Shown: positions 24,587 through 33,093, counted from the first letter of the stretch. The stretch is DNA of 40,874 bases from JBQTJJ01 sp052387235 (GCA_052387235.1 JBQTJJ010000139.1:1-40874); one strand, 5' to 3'. Notes: generated by a model not told the origin, from the sequence alone. Made by a program: numbers and translations.

Positions 24587-25954
24587 CTAAGCCTCGACGG
24601 GCTCCATGGCGGGCGCCGGCGCCTCGCCGGGCGACGGCCACCACCCGGCCGCCGCCCCGGCGCGCACGGCCGCCCCCCGGGCCACCGCCTCGGCCGCGGC
24701 GGAGCGGACCACCGGGACGAAGCCGGCGCCGGCCTTGGCCCGCAGCCACGGCCGGCTGCGCCCGCCGCCCCCGAACACGACGAGCCGGCGGGACGGGCGG
24801 CACAGCTCGTCGACGAGCCCGGCCGCCTCCCAGGTGCCGGCGGCCAGGGCGGCCAGCACCCCGTTCCAGACCTGCCCCGGCGAGCCGGCGGGCAGCACCG
24901 GACCGGGACCGGCCCGGCCCTTCACCGCCGCCGCCACCCCGTCCACGTAGGCGGCGGCGTCGACCACGCCGGCGTCCCCGGCCAGGGTGTCCAGCTCGGC
25001 CGGCGGCCGCCCCAGGTCGCGGGCGGCGGCGTCGAGCACCAGCCCGGCCCGAGCCGCGCTGGCCAGGACCGCCCACCCCGTGCCGTCGGGCCAGAGGGTC
25101 ACCGCCGCCCCGGAGGCCAGGGCCCGCTCGACGTCCGGCAGCCGGTCACGCCGGCCCACGACCGTCTCGGCCGTGCCGACCGAGTTGGCCAGGTCGCCGG
25201 GCCCGGCGCCGGCACCCGTCATGCCGGCCAGGTGGTCGTGGCCTGCCACCGTCACCGGCGTCCCCGGGGCCAGCCCCGACCACGCCGCGCCGGCCGGCGT
25301 CACCTCCCCCATCACGGCGCCGGCCGGCGCCGGCTCGGGGAACACGTCGGGCGGCAGGCCGAGCGCCTCCACCACGTCCCCGAGAGGCCGGCGGGCCACC
25401 ACGTCGTAGGCGCCGGTGCGGGCGGCCAGCGAGTAGTCGGTGGCCCGGCGGCCGGTGAGCGCGAACAGGACCAGCTCGGGCACGCCCAGCCACCAGCGCA
25501 CGCCGGCCGCCCCGTGCGCTGCCGACCACCCCAGCTTGGCCACCGACGACACCGGCCGCAGCCGTTGGCCGATCAGCCGGGCCAGCTCGTCGCCGAATCG
25601 CTCCTCCAGCACCGCGACGGCCTCGGCCCCGCGGGGGTCGTGCCAGGCGATGACGGGTGCCAGGGGCCTGCCGGCCTGGTCGACGGGCGCGCCGCTCTCG
25701 GCCAGCCCGGCCACGCCCACGCCCACCACGCGCCGGACCGGGACGCCGAGGGCGGCCACCACGCCCGCCACCGTGTCGAGGAGGGCGCCGGCATCCGCCT
25801 CCACCCCGGCCGGGCCCGCCGCGAACGGGGTGGGCCGCACCGACGAGGCCACCTCGGCCCCCGCCCCGTCGACCAGCACGGCCTTCGTGCGGCTCGTGCC
25901 GACGTCGATGCCGAGCAGGAGCGGCGCGTCCGGGATCGCCCACGGTACCGCCAC
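24587..25954 (-). CDS. FGGY-family carbohydrate kinase
   Basis: This sugar kinase has 455 residues. It begins with the ASKHA phosphate-1 loop LLLGIDVGTSRTKAVLVDG and has the substrate-side WHDPRG near residue 105, AGHDHLAGMTGAGAG near 235 with the catalytic Asp type, and the adenosine motif VVFGGGGRSRPWLRAKAGAG near 395. The sugar cannot be read from this; xylulose, gluconate and related polyols are all possible. No matching transporter or isomerase is nearby. GTG 25954 is chosen since it puts ten residues before the conserved core. GTG 25984 is an alternative; neither has a clear ribosome site. Confidence 0.87.
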   Translation of the reverse strand: MAVPWAIPDAPLLLGIDVGTSRTKAVLVDGAGAEVASSVRPTPFAAGPAGVEADAGALLDTVAGVVAALGVPVRRVVGVGVAGLAESGAPVDQAGRPLAPVIAWHDPRGAEAVAVLEERFGDELARLIGQRLRPVSSVAKLGWSAAHGAAGVRWWLGVPELVLFALTGRRATDYSLAARTGAYDVVARRPLGDVVEALGLPPDVFPEPAPAGAVMGEVTPAGAAWSGLAPGTPVTVAGHDHLAGMTGAGAGPGDLANSVGTAETVVGRRDRLPDVERALASGAAVTLWPDGTGWAVLASAARAGLVLDAAARDLGRPPAELDTLAGDAGVVDAAAYVDGVAAAVKGRAGPGPVLPAGSPGQVWNGVLAALAAGTWEAAGLVDELCRPSRRLVVFGGGGRSRPWLRAKAGAGFVPVVRSAAAEAVARGAAVRAGAAAGWWPSPGEAPAPAMEPVEA

Positions 25955-26009
25955 CCAGTAGCCGAACCCGACCCTCTCGTGCACGTCCGCTACGGGGACG
26001 CCGAGGGTT

Positions 26010-26855
26010 TCAGGCCGCGGCCGCCACCTCGGTCGCCGCGGCCGGCCCGGCGGCCAGGCGGTGGTGGTGGGCCAGGCACGCGGTGAGGGCCCGGCAGCCC
26101 ACCGCCTGCTCATCCGGCGTGGGCTCGGCCGTGGTGACCCAGCGCTGCAGGGCCCGGCCGCCGGCCAGGACCAGCCGGCTGACCCGGGAGCGGGGCCGGC
26201 CGGCGGCCAGCGTGACCGCCTCGGCGCTGGTGCCGAGCACCATCAGGAACGCCGGCACCTGGAGGGCCGGGGGCAGGCCGGTGAGGGCCAGGCCGCCCAG
26301 CATGGCGAGCACCACCAGGTTGGTGCCGCACCGGTCGTGGACCCGGGGGCACGCCAGCACGGCGGCCACGTCGGACAGGTCGACGCCGGCCTCGTGGGCC
26401 GCCACCGCCTTGTGCTCGGCCCCGTGGTAGCGCCACAGGGACGCGGGGGCGGCCAGCCGCAGGACGGCGAAGGCGACCACCCAGGGCCCGAGGGTGACGG
26501 CCAGCGCCCCCCAGGCAGGCAGGGCCCGCTCGCCCACCAGGGTGGAGAAGGCCACTCCGGCCACCTCCACCGCGGCCAGCACCCAGAGGAAGCGCAGGTT
26601 GCGCCGGCGGGAGGAGCGGGCCGGCGCCGAGCCCGAGCCGCGACCGAGCATGCCCCGCCCCACGGCCAGGCCCATCCCGGACACCAGCCCCACGACCACC
26701 CGCACGACGGGGACCCGTGCCGCCCGGCGGGCCGCCACGGCGCCCACCTCCACCGATCCGTCGTCGCGCGCCACGGCCCAGGCCCGGCTGGTGCGCATCA
26801 GCACACCGTCCGCCAGCGCCTGGCCTCCGATACGCACCGCCGCTGTCCCGCCCAA
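26010..26855 (-). CDS. DUF1385 (YqhQ-like) membrane protein
   Basis: The DUF1385 family is defined by IGGQALADGVLMRT at the N-terminus, the YHGAEHKAVAAHEAG block, RCGTNLVVL and the C-terminal LQRWVTTAEPTPDEQAVG; all four are present. Two or three hydrophobic stretches suggest an integral membrane protein. Function is unknown. The frame is open to TTG 26921, but a -10-like TACACT sits at 26894-26889, so a start there would precede transcription. TTG 26855 with GGAGG four bases before it, or GTG 26837, is more likely. Confidence 0.85.
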   Translation of the reverse strand: MGGTAAVRIGGQALADGVLMRTSRAWAVARDDGSVEVGAVAARRAARVPVVRVVVGLVSGMGLAVGRGMLGRGSGSAPARSSRRRNLRFLWVLAAVEVAGVAFSTLVGERALPAWGALAVTLGPWVVAFAVLRLAAPASLWRYHGAEHKAVAAHEAGVDLSDVAAVLACPRVHDRCGTNLVVLAMLGGLALTGLPPALQVPAFLMVLGTSAEAVTLAAGRPRSRVSRLVLAGGRALQRWVTTAEPTPDEQAVGCRALTACLAHHHRLAAGPAAATEVAAAA

Positions 26856-26888
26856 CGCACCTCCACCCCGGACCGGCCCCGGAGCGGA

Positions 26889-26894
26889 AGTGTA
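26889..26894 (-). promoter_or_regulatory. candidate -10 of the DUF1385 gene
   Basis: TACACT within CTTTACACTTCC on the minus strand fits the -10 pattern and is in an unusually AT-rich patch. The nearest -35-like hexamer (TTGTCC, 26921-26916) is 21 bases away, too far for a standard promoter. Confidence 0.3.
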
Positions 26895-26928
26895 AAGGCG
26901 GATCGGGGGGATCCGGGACAACGCACGA

Positions 26929-27798
26929 TCACGCCTCGGGGTAGAGCACCTCGTGGAGGCACAGGCCGTGGGGCGGCGCCGGCTCGCCGGCCCGGGTCCG
27001 GTCCCTGGACCGGATGATCCCCAGCATGTCGCCGGCCCGGAGCCTCGCCCGCCCCACCGCCACCAGCGTCCCGACCAGCGAGCGCACCATCTGGTGGCAG
27101 AAGGCCGAGGCCTCGACGTCGAAGCGCAGCCGGCCGTCGCCCAGGTCGAGCCACCGGGCCCGGCGGACCACCCGCACCAGCGACGCCGGCGCCAGGGCCG
27201 GGTCGGCCCCGGGCGGCCTCCGGCAGAACGACGACCAGTCGTGCTCGCCGATCAGCGGGTCGCAGGCCAGGTTCATGGCCCGCAGGTCGAGCGGCTCCTC
27301 CACGTGCCAGGCGGTGGCGGCCAGGAACGGGTCGGGCACGGGCCGGTTCAGCACCGTGTACCGGTAACGCCGGCCGGTGGCGGAGCGGCGGGCATCGAAG
27401 CCGGGCGGGGCCTCATCCACGGATCGCACCACCACCGCCGGGGCCAGCATCTTGTTGAGGGAGCGCCGGAGGGCGGCCCCGTCCGGGAGGGCGGCGGCGT
27501 CGAAGTGCACGACCTGGCCCCACGCGTGGACGCCGGCGTCGGTACGCCCGGCGCAGGTGAGGGTCACGCCGTGGCCCAGCACCTTGCCCAGCGCCGCCGC
27601 CAGCTCGCCGGACACGGTGCGCACCCCCGGGTTGGCGGCGAAGCCCCGGAAGCCGGAGCCGTCGTAGGCCACCGTCATCCGGACGCGCACCGCCGCCGGC
27701 GCCGGCCGCTCACCCGGGCCGGCCGCCTCGGCCTGCTGCTCCCCCGCCGGTGCCGCCGGCGCCGGCTGTTCGACCTCCGAGGGGTCGAACAGGCTCAA
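26929..27798 (-). CDS. truA: tRNA pseudouridine(38-40) synthase
   Basis: TruA modifies U38-U40 in the anticodon arm. The catalytic Asp is in CAGRTDAGVHAWGQVVHF near residue 92; RVRMTVAYDGSGFRGFAANP opens the fold and FCHQMVRSLVGTLVAVGRAR is the third signature. Before residue 36 there is a Pro/Ala/Glu-rich lead that TruA does not need. TTG 27798 overlaps the rplQ stop as TTGA, favouring this start, but an internal GTG at 27690 would give a standard-length protein. Confidence 0.94.
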   Translation of the reverse strand: MSLFDPSEVEQPAPAAPAGEQQAEAAGPGERPAPAAVRVRMTVAYDGSGFRGFAANPGVRTVSGELAAALGKVLGHGVTLTCAGRTDAGVHAWGQVVHFDAAALPDGAALRRSLNKMLAPAVVVRSVDEAPPGFDARRSATGRRYRYTVLNRPVPDPFLAATAWHVEEPLDLRAMNLACDPLIGEHDWSSFCRRPPGADPALAPASLVRVVRRARWLDLGDGRLRFDVEASAFCHQMVRSLVGTLVAVGRARLRAGDMLGIIRSRDRTRAGEPAPPHGLCLHEVLYPEA

Positions 27799-28154
27799 AC
27801 GAGCTCGATGCGCGCCATGGGGGCGTTGTCCCCGTGGCGCGGGCCCAGCTTGAGGATGCGGGTGTAGCCGCCGGGCCGGTCGGCGTAGCGAGGCCCGATC
27901 TCCTCGAACAGCTTGGAGGCCATGTCCTTGTCGCGGATGAAGGACACCACCTGACGGTGGCGGTGCACGCCACCCTTCTTGGCCTTGGTGATCACCTTCT
28001 CGACGACCGGCCGCAACTGCTTGGCCTTGGTCTCGGTGGTGACGAGGGCCTCGGCCGCCACCAGCGACGCCACCAGGTTGGCCAGCATCGCCTTCTGGTG
28101 CGCGGCGTCGCCGCCCAGGCGACGGCCCTTCTTCGGTGCTCCGGGAACGGCCAC
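27795..28154 (-). CDS. rplQ: 50S ribosomal protein L17 (bL17)
   Basis: The 119-residue protein has the family pattern KKGRRLGGDAAHQKAMLANL, then LRPVVEKVITKAKKG and GGYTRILKLGPRHGDNAPMA. The N-terminus reads MAVPGAPKKGRRLG in place of the usual short MRH-K start. It follows rpoA by four bases, the standard alpha-operon order. Confidence 0.97.
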   Translation of the reverse strand: MAVPGAPKKGRRLGGDAAHQKAMLANLVASLVAAEALVTTETKAKQLRPVVEKVITKAKKGGVHRHRQVVSFIRDKDMASKLFEEIGPRYADRPGGYTRILKLGPRHGDNAPMARIELV

Positions 28155-28158
28155 GGCG

Positions 28159-29103
28159 CTACTCCCCGCCCTTGGTGCGCAGGGCCAGGCCCCGCTCGTC
28201 CAGCTTCTGGAGCACCTCGTCGAGCGACTTCTGCCCGAAGTTGGTGATGGCCAACAGGTCGTCCACCGTCTTCTGGACGAGCTCGCCCACCGTGTTGACC
28301 TGGGCCCGCTTGAGGCAGTTGCGGGGGCGCTCGGAGAGATCGAGGTCCTCGATAGGGAGGTCGAGATCGGGCGAGCCGGTGCTGGCCGAGCTGACGTCGC
28401 CCAGCTCCAGGCCCTGCGGGCTCTCGCTCATGTCGGCGACCAGGCCCACGAGGGAGCGCAGCGTCTCGCCGGCCGAGGCCAGGGCCTCGCGGGGGGAGAT
28501 GGAGCCGTCCGTCTCGATGTCGAGCACCAGGCGGTCGAAGTTGGTGGACTGCTCCACCCGGGTGGGCTCGATGGTGAAGGCCACCCGCCGCACCGGCGAG
28601 AAGATGGAGTCGACGGGCAGCACGCCGATGGTGGCGGACCGCTTGTTCTTGTCGGCCGACACGTAGCCCCGGCCCCGCTCCACGAAGATGTCGAGGGCGA
28701 GCCGGCCCCGGGTGTTCAGGGTGGCGATGTGCAGGTCGGTGTTCAGGACCTCGACATCGGCTGCGGGCTGGATGTCGCGGGCGGTGACGGTGGCCGGGCC
28801 CCGCACGTCGAGGCGGAGGGTGACGTCCTCGTCGGTGTCGACCCGCAGGACCAGGTCCTTGAGGTTCAGGATCAGGTCGGTGACGTCCTCCTTCACGCCC
28901 GGCAGGGTGGTGAACTCGTGGAGGGCGTCGTCGAAGCGCACCTGGGTGATGGCGGCCCCGGGGATGGCCGAGAGGAGGGTGCGGCGCAGCGAGTTCCCGA
29001 GCGTGTGCCCGAACCCGGGCTCCAGGGGCCCGATCGCGAACGACTGGCGGTGGGCGTCCTCGTCGGACACCGCCTCGACGGTGGGACGCTGGATGATCAA
29101 CAC
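28159..29103 (-). CDS. rpoA: DNA-directed RNA polymerase alpha subunit
   Basis: The 314-residue protein has the assembly domain with EPGFGHTLGNSLRRTLLSAI near residues 28-47 and a C-terminal domain with NCLKRAQVNTVGELVQKT and NFGQKSLDEVLQKL, which contacts UP elements and activators. Between them is an acidic linker. GTG 29103 has AAAGGAG six to seven bases upstream. An 84-base gap separates it from rpsD and contains a 6-bp hairpin (CGGTCG/CGACCG) near 29149-29163. Confidence 0.98.
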   Translation of the reverse strand: MLIIQRPTVEAVSDEDAHRQSFAIGPLEPGFGHTLGNSLRRTLLSAIPGAAITQVRFDDALHEFTTLPGVKEDVTDLILNLKDLVLRVDTDEDVTLRLDVRGPATVTARDIQPAADVEVLNTDLHIATLNTRGRLALDIFVERGRGYVSADKNKRSATIGVLPVDSIFSPVRRVAFTIEPTRVEQSTNFDRLVLDIETDGSISPREALASAGETLRSLVGLVADMSESPQGLELGDVSSASTGSPDLDLPIEDLDLSERPRNCLKRAQVNTVGELVQKTVDDLLAITNFGQKSLDEVLQKLDERGLALRTKGGE

Positions 29104-29187
29104 GAGAGACTCCTTTGGCCTCGGAGCGCGCTCCTCGGCTGAAATTTTCGGTCGTACCGACCGGCTGGCCGCCGGCCGGGTACTGGA

Positions 29188-29814
29188 CTACTTCGAGTAC
29201 AGCTCCACGATGAGCTGCTCGCGGACGGGAACGTCGATGTGCTCGCGCAGGGGCAGGTCCCGGACGGTGACCTCGAACCCGCCGGCACCCGCGTCCATCC
29301 ACGGCGGCACCTGGCGGTCCAGGGTGTCGACGTTGTGGCGGATGACGATCATCTCCCGCGACTTCTCCTTCAGGGCCACCACGTCGCCCCTGCGGGCCCG
29401 GAAGCTCGGGATGTCGACCCGCCGGCCGTTGACCAGCACGTGGCCGTGGCGCACGAACTGGCGGGCCTGGCTGCGGCTGGCGCCCCACCCGGCCCGGAAG
29501 ACCACGTTGTCGAGCCGCAGCTCGAGCATGCGCAGCAGGTTCTCGCCGGTGATGCCCGACTGGCGGGTGGCCTCGCGGTACAGGTTGGCGAACTGCTTCT
29601 CCAGCACGCCGTAGATGCGGCGGGCCTTCTGCTTCTCCCGCAGCTGGCCCAGGTACTCCGACCCCTGCCGCATGCGGTCGCGCCCGTGCTCGCCGGGCGG
29701 GTAGGGCCGGCGCTCGATCGGGCACTTCATCGAGTCGCACTTGGGGCCCTTGAGGAACAGCTTCATCTTCTCCCGCCGGCAGAGGCGGCAGACGGGACCG
29801 GTGTAGCGCGCCAT
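29188..29814 (-). CDS. rpsD: 30S ribosomal protein S4 (uS4), zinc-binding form
   Basis: The 208-residue protein begins MARYTGPVCRLCRREKMKLF and has Cys9, Cys12, and the later pair in KCDSMKC, the four-Cys zinc form of S4. The S4 RNA-binding domain (LRMLELRLDNVVFRAGW through HVLVNGRRVDIPSF) is complete. S4 nucleates 16S folding and often autoregulates the alpha operon. Confidence 0.98.
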   Translation of the reverse strand: MARYTGPVCRLCRREKMKLFLKGPKCDSMKCPIERRPYPPGEHGRDRMRQGSEYLGQLREKQKARRIYGVLEKQFANLYREATRQSGITGENLLRMLELRLDNVVFRAGWGASRSQARQFVRHGHVLVNGRRVDIPSFRARRGDVVALKEKSREMIVIRHNVDTLDRQVPPWMDAGAGGFEVTVRDLPLREHIDVPVREQLIVELYSK

Positions 29815-29827
29815 GTGTCGTCCCTCC

Positions 29828-30226
29828 CTAGACCCGACGCCGCTTCTTGGGGCGGCAGCCGTTGTGGGGGATCGGTGTGACGTCCTTGATGCCGGAGACC
29901 TCGAGGCCGGTCTGCTGGAGGGACCGGATGGCCGTCTCCCGGCCGGAGCCGGGGCCCTTCACCAGCACGTCGACCTTGCGCATGCCGTGCTCCATGGCCC
30001 GCCGGGCGCAGGCCTCGGCCGCCAGCTGGGCCGCGAAGGGCGTGGACTTGCGGGAGCCCTTGAAGCCGACGTTGCCGGCCGAGGCCCAGGCGATGACGTT
30101 GCCCTCCATGTCGCTGATGGAGACGATGGTGTTGTTGAACGAGCTCTTGATGTGGGCAACGCCGAAAGCGACGTTCTTGCGTTCGCGCCGACGGGGACGG
30201 CGGCCACCCGGCTTGGGCTTGGCCAT
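29828..30226 (-). CDS. rpsK: 30S ribosomal protein S11 (uS11)
   Basis: This is a 132-residue protein with KNVAFGVAHIKSSFNNTIVS, the central SAGNVGFKGSRKSTPFAAQ and the ending DVTPIPHNGCRPKKRRRV, all diagnostic. S11 binds the platform of the small subunit. It precedes rpsD by 13 bases. Confidence 0.98.
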   Translation of the reverse strand: MAKPKPGGRRPRRRERKNVAFGVAHIKSSFNNTIVSISDMEGNVIAWASAGNVGFKGSRKSTPFAAQLAAEACARRAMEHGMRKVDVLVKGPGSGRETAIRSLQQTGLEVSGIKDVTPIPHNGCRPKKRRRV

Positions 30227-30249
30227 CTAACGGGCTCCTCGAACAGACG

Positions 30250-30627
30250 TCACTTGCGCACCTTCTTCTTTCCGGCCACGGTCTTCTTGGGCCCCTTGCG
30301 GGTTCGGGCGTTGGTGTGGGTGCGCTGGCCCCGCACCGGCAGGCCCCGGCGGTGCCGGATTCCCTGGTACGAGCCGATCTCCATCTTGCGCTTGATGTCC
30401 TGCTGGATGTCCCGGCGCAGGTCGCCCTCGACCTTGAGGTTGGCGTCGATCCAGTTCCGCAGGCGGGCCACCTCCTCGTCGGTGAGGTCGCGCACCCGGG
30501 TGTCGCGGTTCATGCCGGTGGCCTCGCACACCTGCCTGGAGGTGGTGCGCCCGACTCCGAAGATGTAGGTGAGCGAGATCTCGAGGCGCTTCTCCCTCGG
30601 GATGTCGACTCCGGCGATACGTGCCAT
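30250..30627 (-). CDS. rpsM: 30S ribosomal protein S13 (uS13)
   Basis: The 125-residue protein starts MARIAGVDIPREKRLEISLT, carries the helix-two-turn-helix VGRTTSRQVCEATGMN and the basic tail GQRTHTNARTRKGPKKT. S13 sits at the head of the 30S and contacts P-site tRNA and the inter-subunit bridge. Confidence 0.98.
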   Translation of the reverse strand: MARIAGVDIPREKRLEISLTYIFGVGRTTSRQVCEATGMNRDTRVRDLTDEEVARLRNWIDANLKVEGDLRRDIQQDIKRKMEIGSYQGIRHRRGLPVRGQRTHTNARTRKGPKKTVAGKKKVRK

Positions 30628-30634
30628 CTCTCCC

Positions 30635-30748
30635 CTAACCCTGGCGCTGCTTGTGGCGGAGGTTGGTGCAGATCACCATGACCCGGCCGTGGCGGCGGAT
30701 CACCTTGCACTTCTCGCACATCGTCTTGACGCTCGGTCGTACCTTCAT
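30635..30748 (-). CDS. rpmJ: 50S ribosomal protein L36 (bL36), zinc-binding form
   Basis: This 37-residue protein reads MKVRPSVKTMCEKCKVIRRH through NLRHKQRQG. The zinc ligands Cys11, Cys14, Cys27 and His32 are all present, so this is the C+ form. It lies between infA and rpsM with seven bases before rpsM, the normal position in bacteria. Confidence 0.97.
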   Translation of the reverse strand: MKVRPSVKTMCEKCKVIRRHGRVMVICTNLRHKQRQG

Positions 30749-30759
30749 CGCTCGGCCGC

Positions 30760-30990
30760 TCACTTGTACCTGTAGGTGATACGACCTCTGGACAGGTCGT
30801 AGGGGGTGATCTCCACCTGCACCCGATCGCCCGGCAGTATCCGGATCCGGTGCATGCGCATCTTGCCGGAACTGTGTGCCAGCACCTTGTGCCCGTTCTC
30901 CAACTCCACCTTGAACATGGCGTTGGGCAAGGGCTCGATGACCGTCCCCTCCAGCACGATCGCGTCTTCCTTGGGCTTGGGCAGGTGCAC
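30760..30990 (-). CDS. infA: translation initiation factor IF-1
   Basis: IF-1 is an S1-type OB fold that occupies the A site during initiation. The protein contains EGTVIEPLPNAMFKVELENG, KVLAHSSGKMRMHRIRILPG and YDLSRGRITYRYK, near-identical to actinobacterial IF-1. The 5' end is odd. GTG 30990 shares its first G with the AAGGAG ribosome site (30995-30990), so it can hardly be used. A CTG at 30984 has a five-base spacing and aligns with the usual start. Coordinates follow the GTG. Confidence 0.93.
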   Translation of the reverse strand: MHLPKPKEDAIVLEGTVIEPLPNAMFKVELENGHKVLAHSSGKMRMHRIRILPGDRVQVEITPYDLSRGRITYRYK

Positions 30991-31056
30991 TCCTTGTTGC
31001 GGAAACTCGTTGGCCCCGACCCGCGCCGGGCCAACCAGGCGCCGGGCCGAAGAACG

Positions 31057-31086
31057 ATCGTAGCGCAGCTGCCGCAGGAATGAGAA
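31057..31086 (-). promoter_or_regulatory. candidate infA-rpmJ-rpsM operon promoter
   Basis: TTCTCA (31086-31081) and TACGAT (31062-31057) on the minus strand are 18 bases apart, about 70 bases before infA. A promoter is needed here because the genes upstream run the other way. Confidence 0.4.
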
Positions 31087-31104
31087 GCCCGCCGGGCGGC
31101 GGTC

Positions 31105-31812
31105 GTGGGGACCCGCGGCCCGGCTGGCATCCTAGGGGACACGGACACCGCCGACCCCGCCCTCACCTACAGCCGTTACCTCGCGCTCGACGACCTGCTC
31201 CGCGCCCAGCGACCCGTGTCGGAGGAGCACGACGAGCTGCTGTTCATCGTGGTGCACCAGGTCTACGAGCTGTGGTTCAAGCAGCTGCTGCACGAGCTGG
31301 CCCACCTCCGGGCCCGCCTGGAGGACGGGGACAGCGCCCACGCCCTGCACACCCTCAAGCGCATCCTCACCATCTTGAAGGTGGTGGTGGCCCAGGTCGA
31401 CGTGATCGAGACGATGACGCCCCGCCAGTTCCTCAGCTTCCGCAGCCGGCTGGAGCGGGCCAGCGGGTTCCAGTCGGCCCAGTTCCGCCAGCTCGAGGCC
31501 GTCGTCGGCCCGTCGCTGTTCGGGTCGTTCGTGGCCTACCTCGAGCGCCAGGGCTACGCCGGGGCCGCCGGCGACGTCCAGGGGGCCCTTCTCGCCGCCT
31601 ACCGGGACGACGGGGAGCCGGCCCAGGTGGCGGAGCGCCTGGTCGATCTCGACGAGGGCCTGCAGGAGTGGCGGTACCGGCACGTGAAGATGGTGGAGCG
31701 CACCATCGGCGACAAGGCCGGCACCGGCGGGTCCACCGGGGTCGAGTACCTGCGGTCCACCCTGTTCCGTCCCGCCTTCCCCGACCTGTGGGCCATCCGG
31801 AGCCGGCTCTGA
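31105..31812 (+). CDS. kynA: tryptophan 2,3-dioxygenase
   Basis: This haem enzyme opens the indole ring of L-tryptophan to give N-formylkynurenine. At 235 residues it is shorter than many bacterial forms (about 260-300). Conserved blocks are ELLFIVVHQVYELWFKQLLH with the distal His near residue 51, RLERASGFQSAQFRQLE, and HVKMVERTIGDKAGTGGSTG with the haem-ligand His near 193. The 30-40 residues between the last two blocks look compressed. The GTG start is tentative, without a strong ribosome site. It is on the opposite strand to the ribosomal genes on both sides and runs straight into kynU. Confidence 0.93.
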   Translation: MGTRGPAGILGDTDTADPALTYSRYLALDDLLRAQRPVSEEHDELLFIVVHQVYELWFKQLLHELAHLRARLEDGDSAHALHTLKRILTILKVVVAQVDVIETMTPRQFLSFRSRLERASGFQSAQFRQLEAVVGPSLFGSFVAYLERQGYAGAAGDVQGALLAAYRDDGEPAQVAERLVDLDEGLQEWRYRHVKMVERTIGDKAGTGGSTGVEYLRSTLFRPAFPDLWAIRSRL

Positions 31813-33020
31813 CCCTCTCGCTCGCGGCACTCCGCGCCCGCCCAAACGCCCTGGCGCCCCACTACTCCCGCTTCGACGTGGCATCGCGCATCCTCCTCAC
31901 CGGCCACTCCCACCAGGCCTGGCCCGACGTGGCCGAGGAGGGGCTGCTCCGGTGCTTCGCCGACGCGGCCGAGGCCGTGGACCGCAAGTGGGAGCGGGCC
32001 GAGGCCACGGCCGAGGCCGTCAGGGCCGGGTACCGCCGACTGCTCGCCGACCCCGGCGGCGAGATGGCCCTGGGACCCAACACCCACGACCTGGTGGTCA
32101 AGCTGCTGTCGGCGCTCGACCTGCGGGCCCGCCCCCGGGTCGTCACCACCGACGCCGAGTTCCACTCGCTCCGGCGCCAGCTGGCCCGCCTGGCCGAGGA
32201 GGGCCTGGAGGTGGTGCGTGTCGGTGCCGAGCCCGTGGGCACGCTGGCCGAGCGGCTGGCAGCCGAGGTCGACGACCGCACCTCGCTGGTGGCGGTGTCG
32301 GCCGTCCTGTTCACCACGGCCCGGATCGTCCCCCACCTCGACGCCGTGGCCGGGGCGTGCGAGCGCCACGGCGCCCAGCTCCTGGTCGACGCCTACCACG
32401 CCCTGGGCGTCCTGCCCTTCCCGATCCACGACCTCGGCCTGGCCGGGGCCTGGGTCACCGGCGGCGGGTACAAGTACCTCCAGCTGGGGGAGGGCAACGC
32501 CTTCCTGCGGATCCCGCCCGGGGCGGCCGGGGTGCGGCCCGCCGTCACCGGATGGTTCGGCGAGTTCGACGACCTGTTCGACGCCACCCGGCCCGACCTG
32601 GTGGCGTACGGGCCTCCGGCCACCCGCTTCGCCGGCGGCACCTACGACCCCTCCAGCCACTACCGGGCCGCCCGGGTGTTCGAGTTCTTCGAGTCCCACG
32701 GCCTCACCCCCGCCTTCCTCCGCGAGGTCTCGCTGCACCAGGTCGGCGTGCTCCGGTCGGCGTTCGACGCCCTCGGCCTGCCGGACGGGCTGGTGACCCG
32801 GGACCGCGACGTCCCGCCCGCGTCGGTGGCCGGCTTCCTCAGCCTTCGCTCCCCCGGGGCCCGCCGGGTCCACGTGGCCCTGGCCGGCCGGGGCGTCCTC
32901 ACCGACAGCCGGGGCGACATCCTCCGGCTCGGCCCCGCGCCCTACCTCTCGGACCACCAGCTGAAGGCGGCGGTGGCGTCCCTGGGCGAGGAGGCGGCCC
33001 GGCTCAGTCCGGGATCGTGA
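31788..33020 (+). CDS. kynU: kynureninase
   Basis: KynU cleaves kynurenine or 3-hydroxykynurenine to anthranilate-type products. This fold-type I PLP protein shows LLVDAYHALGVLPFPIHDLG (PLP Asp) and TGGGYKYLQLGEGNAFLR with the Schiff-base Lys near residue 229, plus TGHSHQAWPD at the N-terminus. A general class V aminotransferase is possible, but pairing with kynA favours kynureninase. GTG 31788 overlaps kynA by 25 bases and lacks a ribosome site; CTG 31809, overlapping the kynA stop as CTGA with GGAG six bases upstream, is an alternative. The stop codon lies inside a 31-bp repeat copied from the end of map. Confidence 0.87.
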   Translation: MGHPEPALTLSLAALRARPNALAPHYSRFDVASRILLTGHSHQAWPDVAEEGLLRCFADAAEAVDRKWERAEATAEAVRAGYRRLLADPGGEMALGPNTHDLVVKLLSALDLRARPRVVTTDAEFHSLRRQLARLAEEGLEVVRVGAEPVGTLAERLAAEVDDRTSLVAVSAVLFTTARIVPHLDAVAGACERHGAQLLVDAYHALGVLPFPIHDLGLAGAWVTGGGYKYLQLGEGNAFLRIPPGAAGVRPAVTGWFGEFDDLFDATRPDLVAYGPPATRFAGGTYDPSSHYRAARVFEFFESHGLTPAFLREVSLHQVGVLRSAFDALGLPDGLVTRDRDVPPASVAGFLSLRSPGARRVHVALAGRGVLTDSRGDILRLGPAPYLSDHQLKAAVASLGEEAARLSPGS

Positions 33021-33042
33021 GGACCTCGGGGCCGTCGTCGAG
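33012..33042. repeat. 31-bp direct repeat, copy A
   Basis: Identical to 34492-34522 over 31 bases, from GGATCGTGAGG to GTCGTCGAG. Copy A holds the last codons and stop of kynU and is otherwise a displaced fragment of the map 3' end. Confidence 0.95.
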
Positions 33043-33093
33043 TACCACGGAAACGTGATGCTCGACGGCCCGGGACGTCAGGTGTCGTACCGG

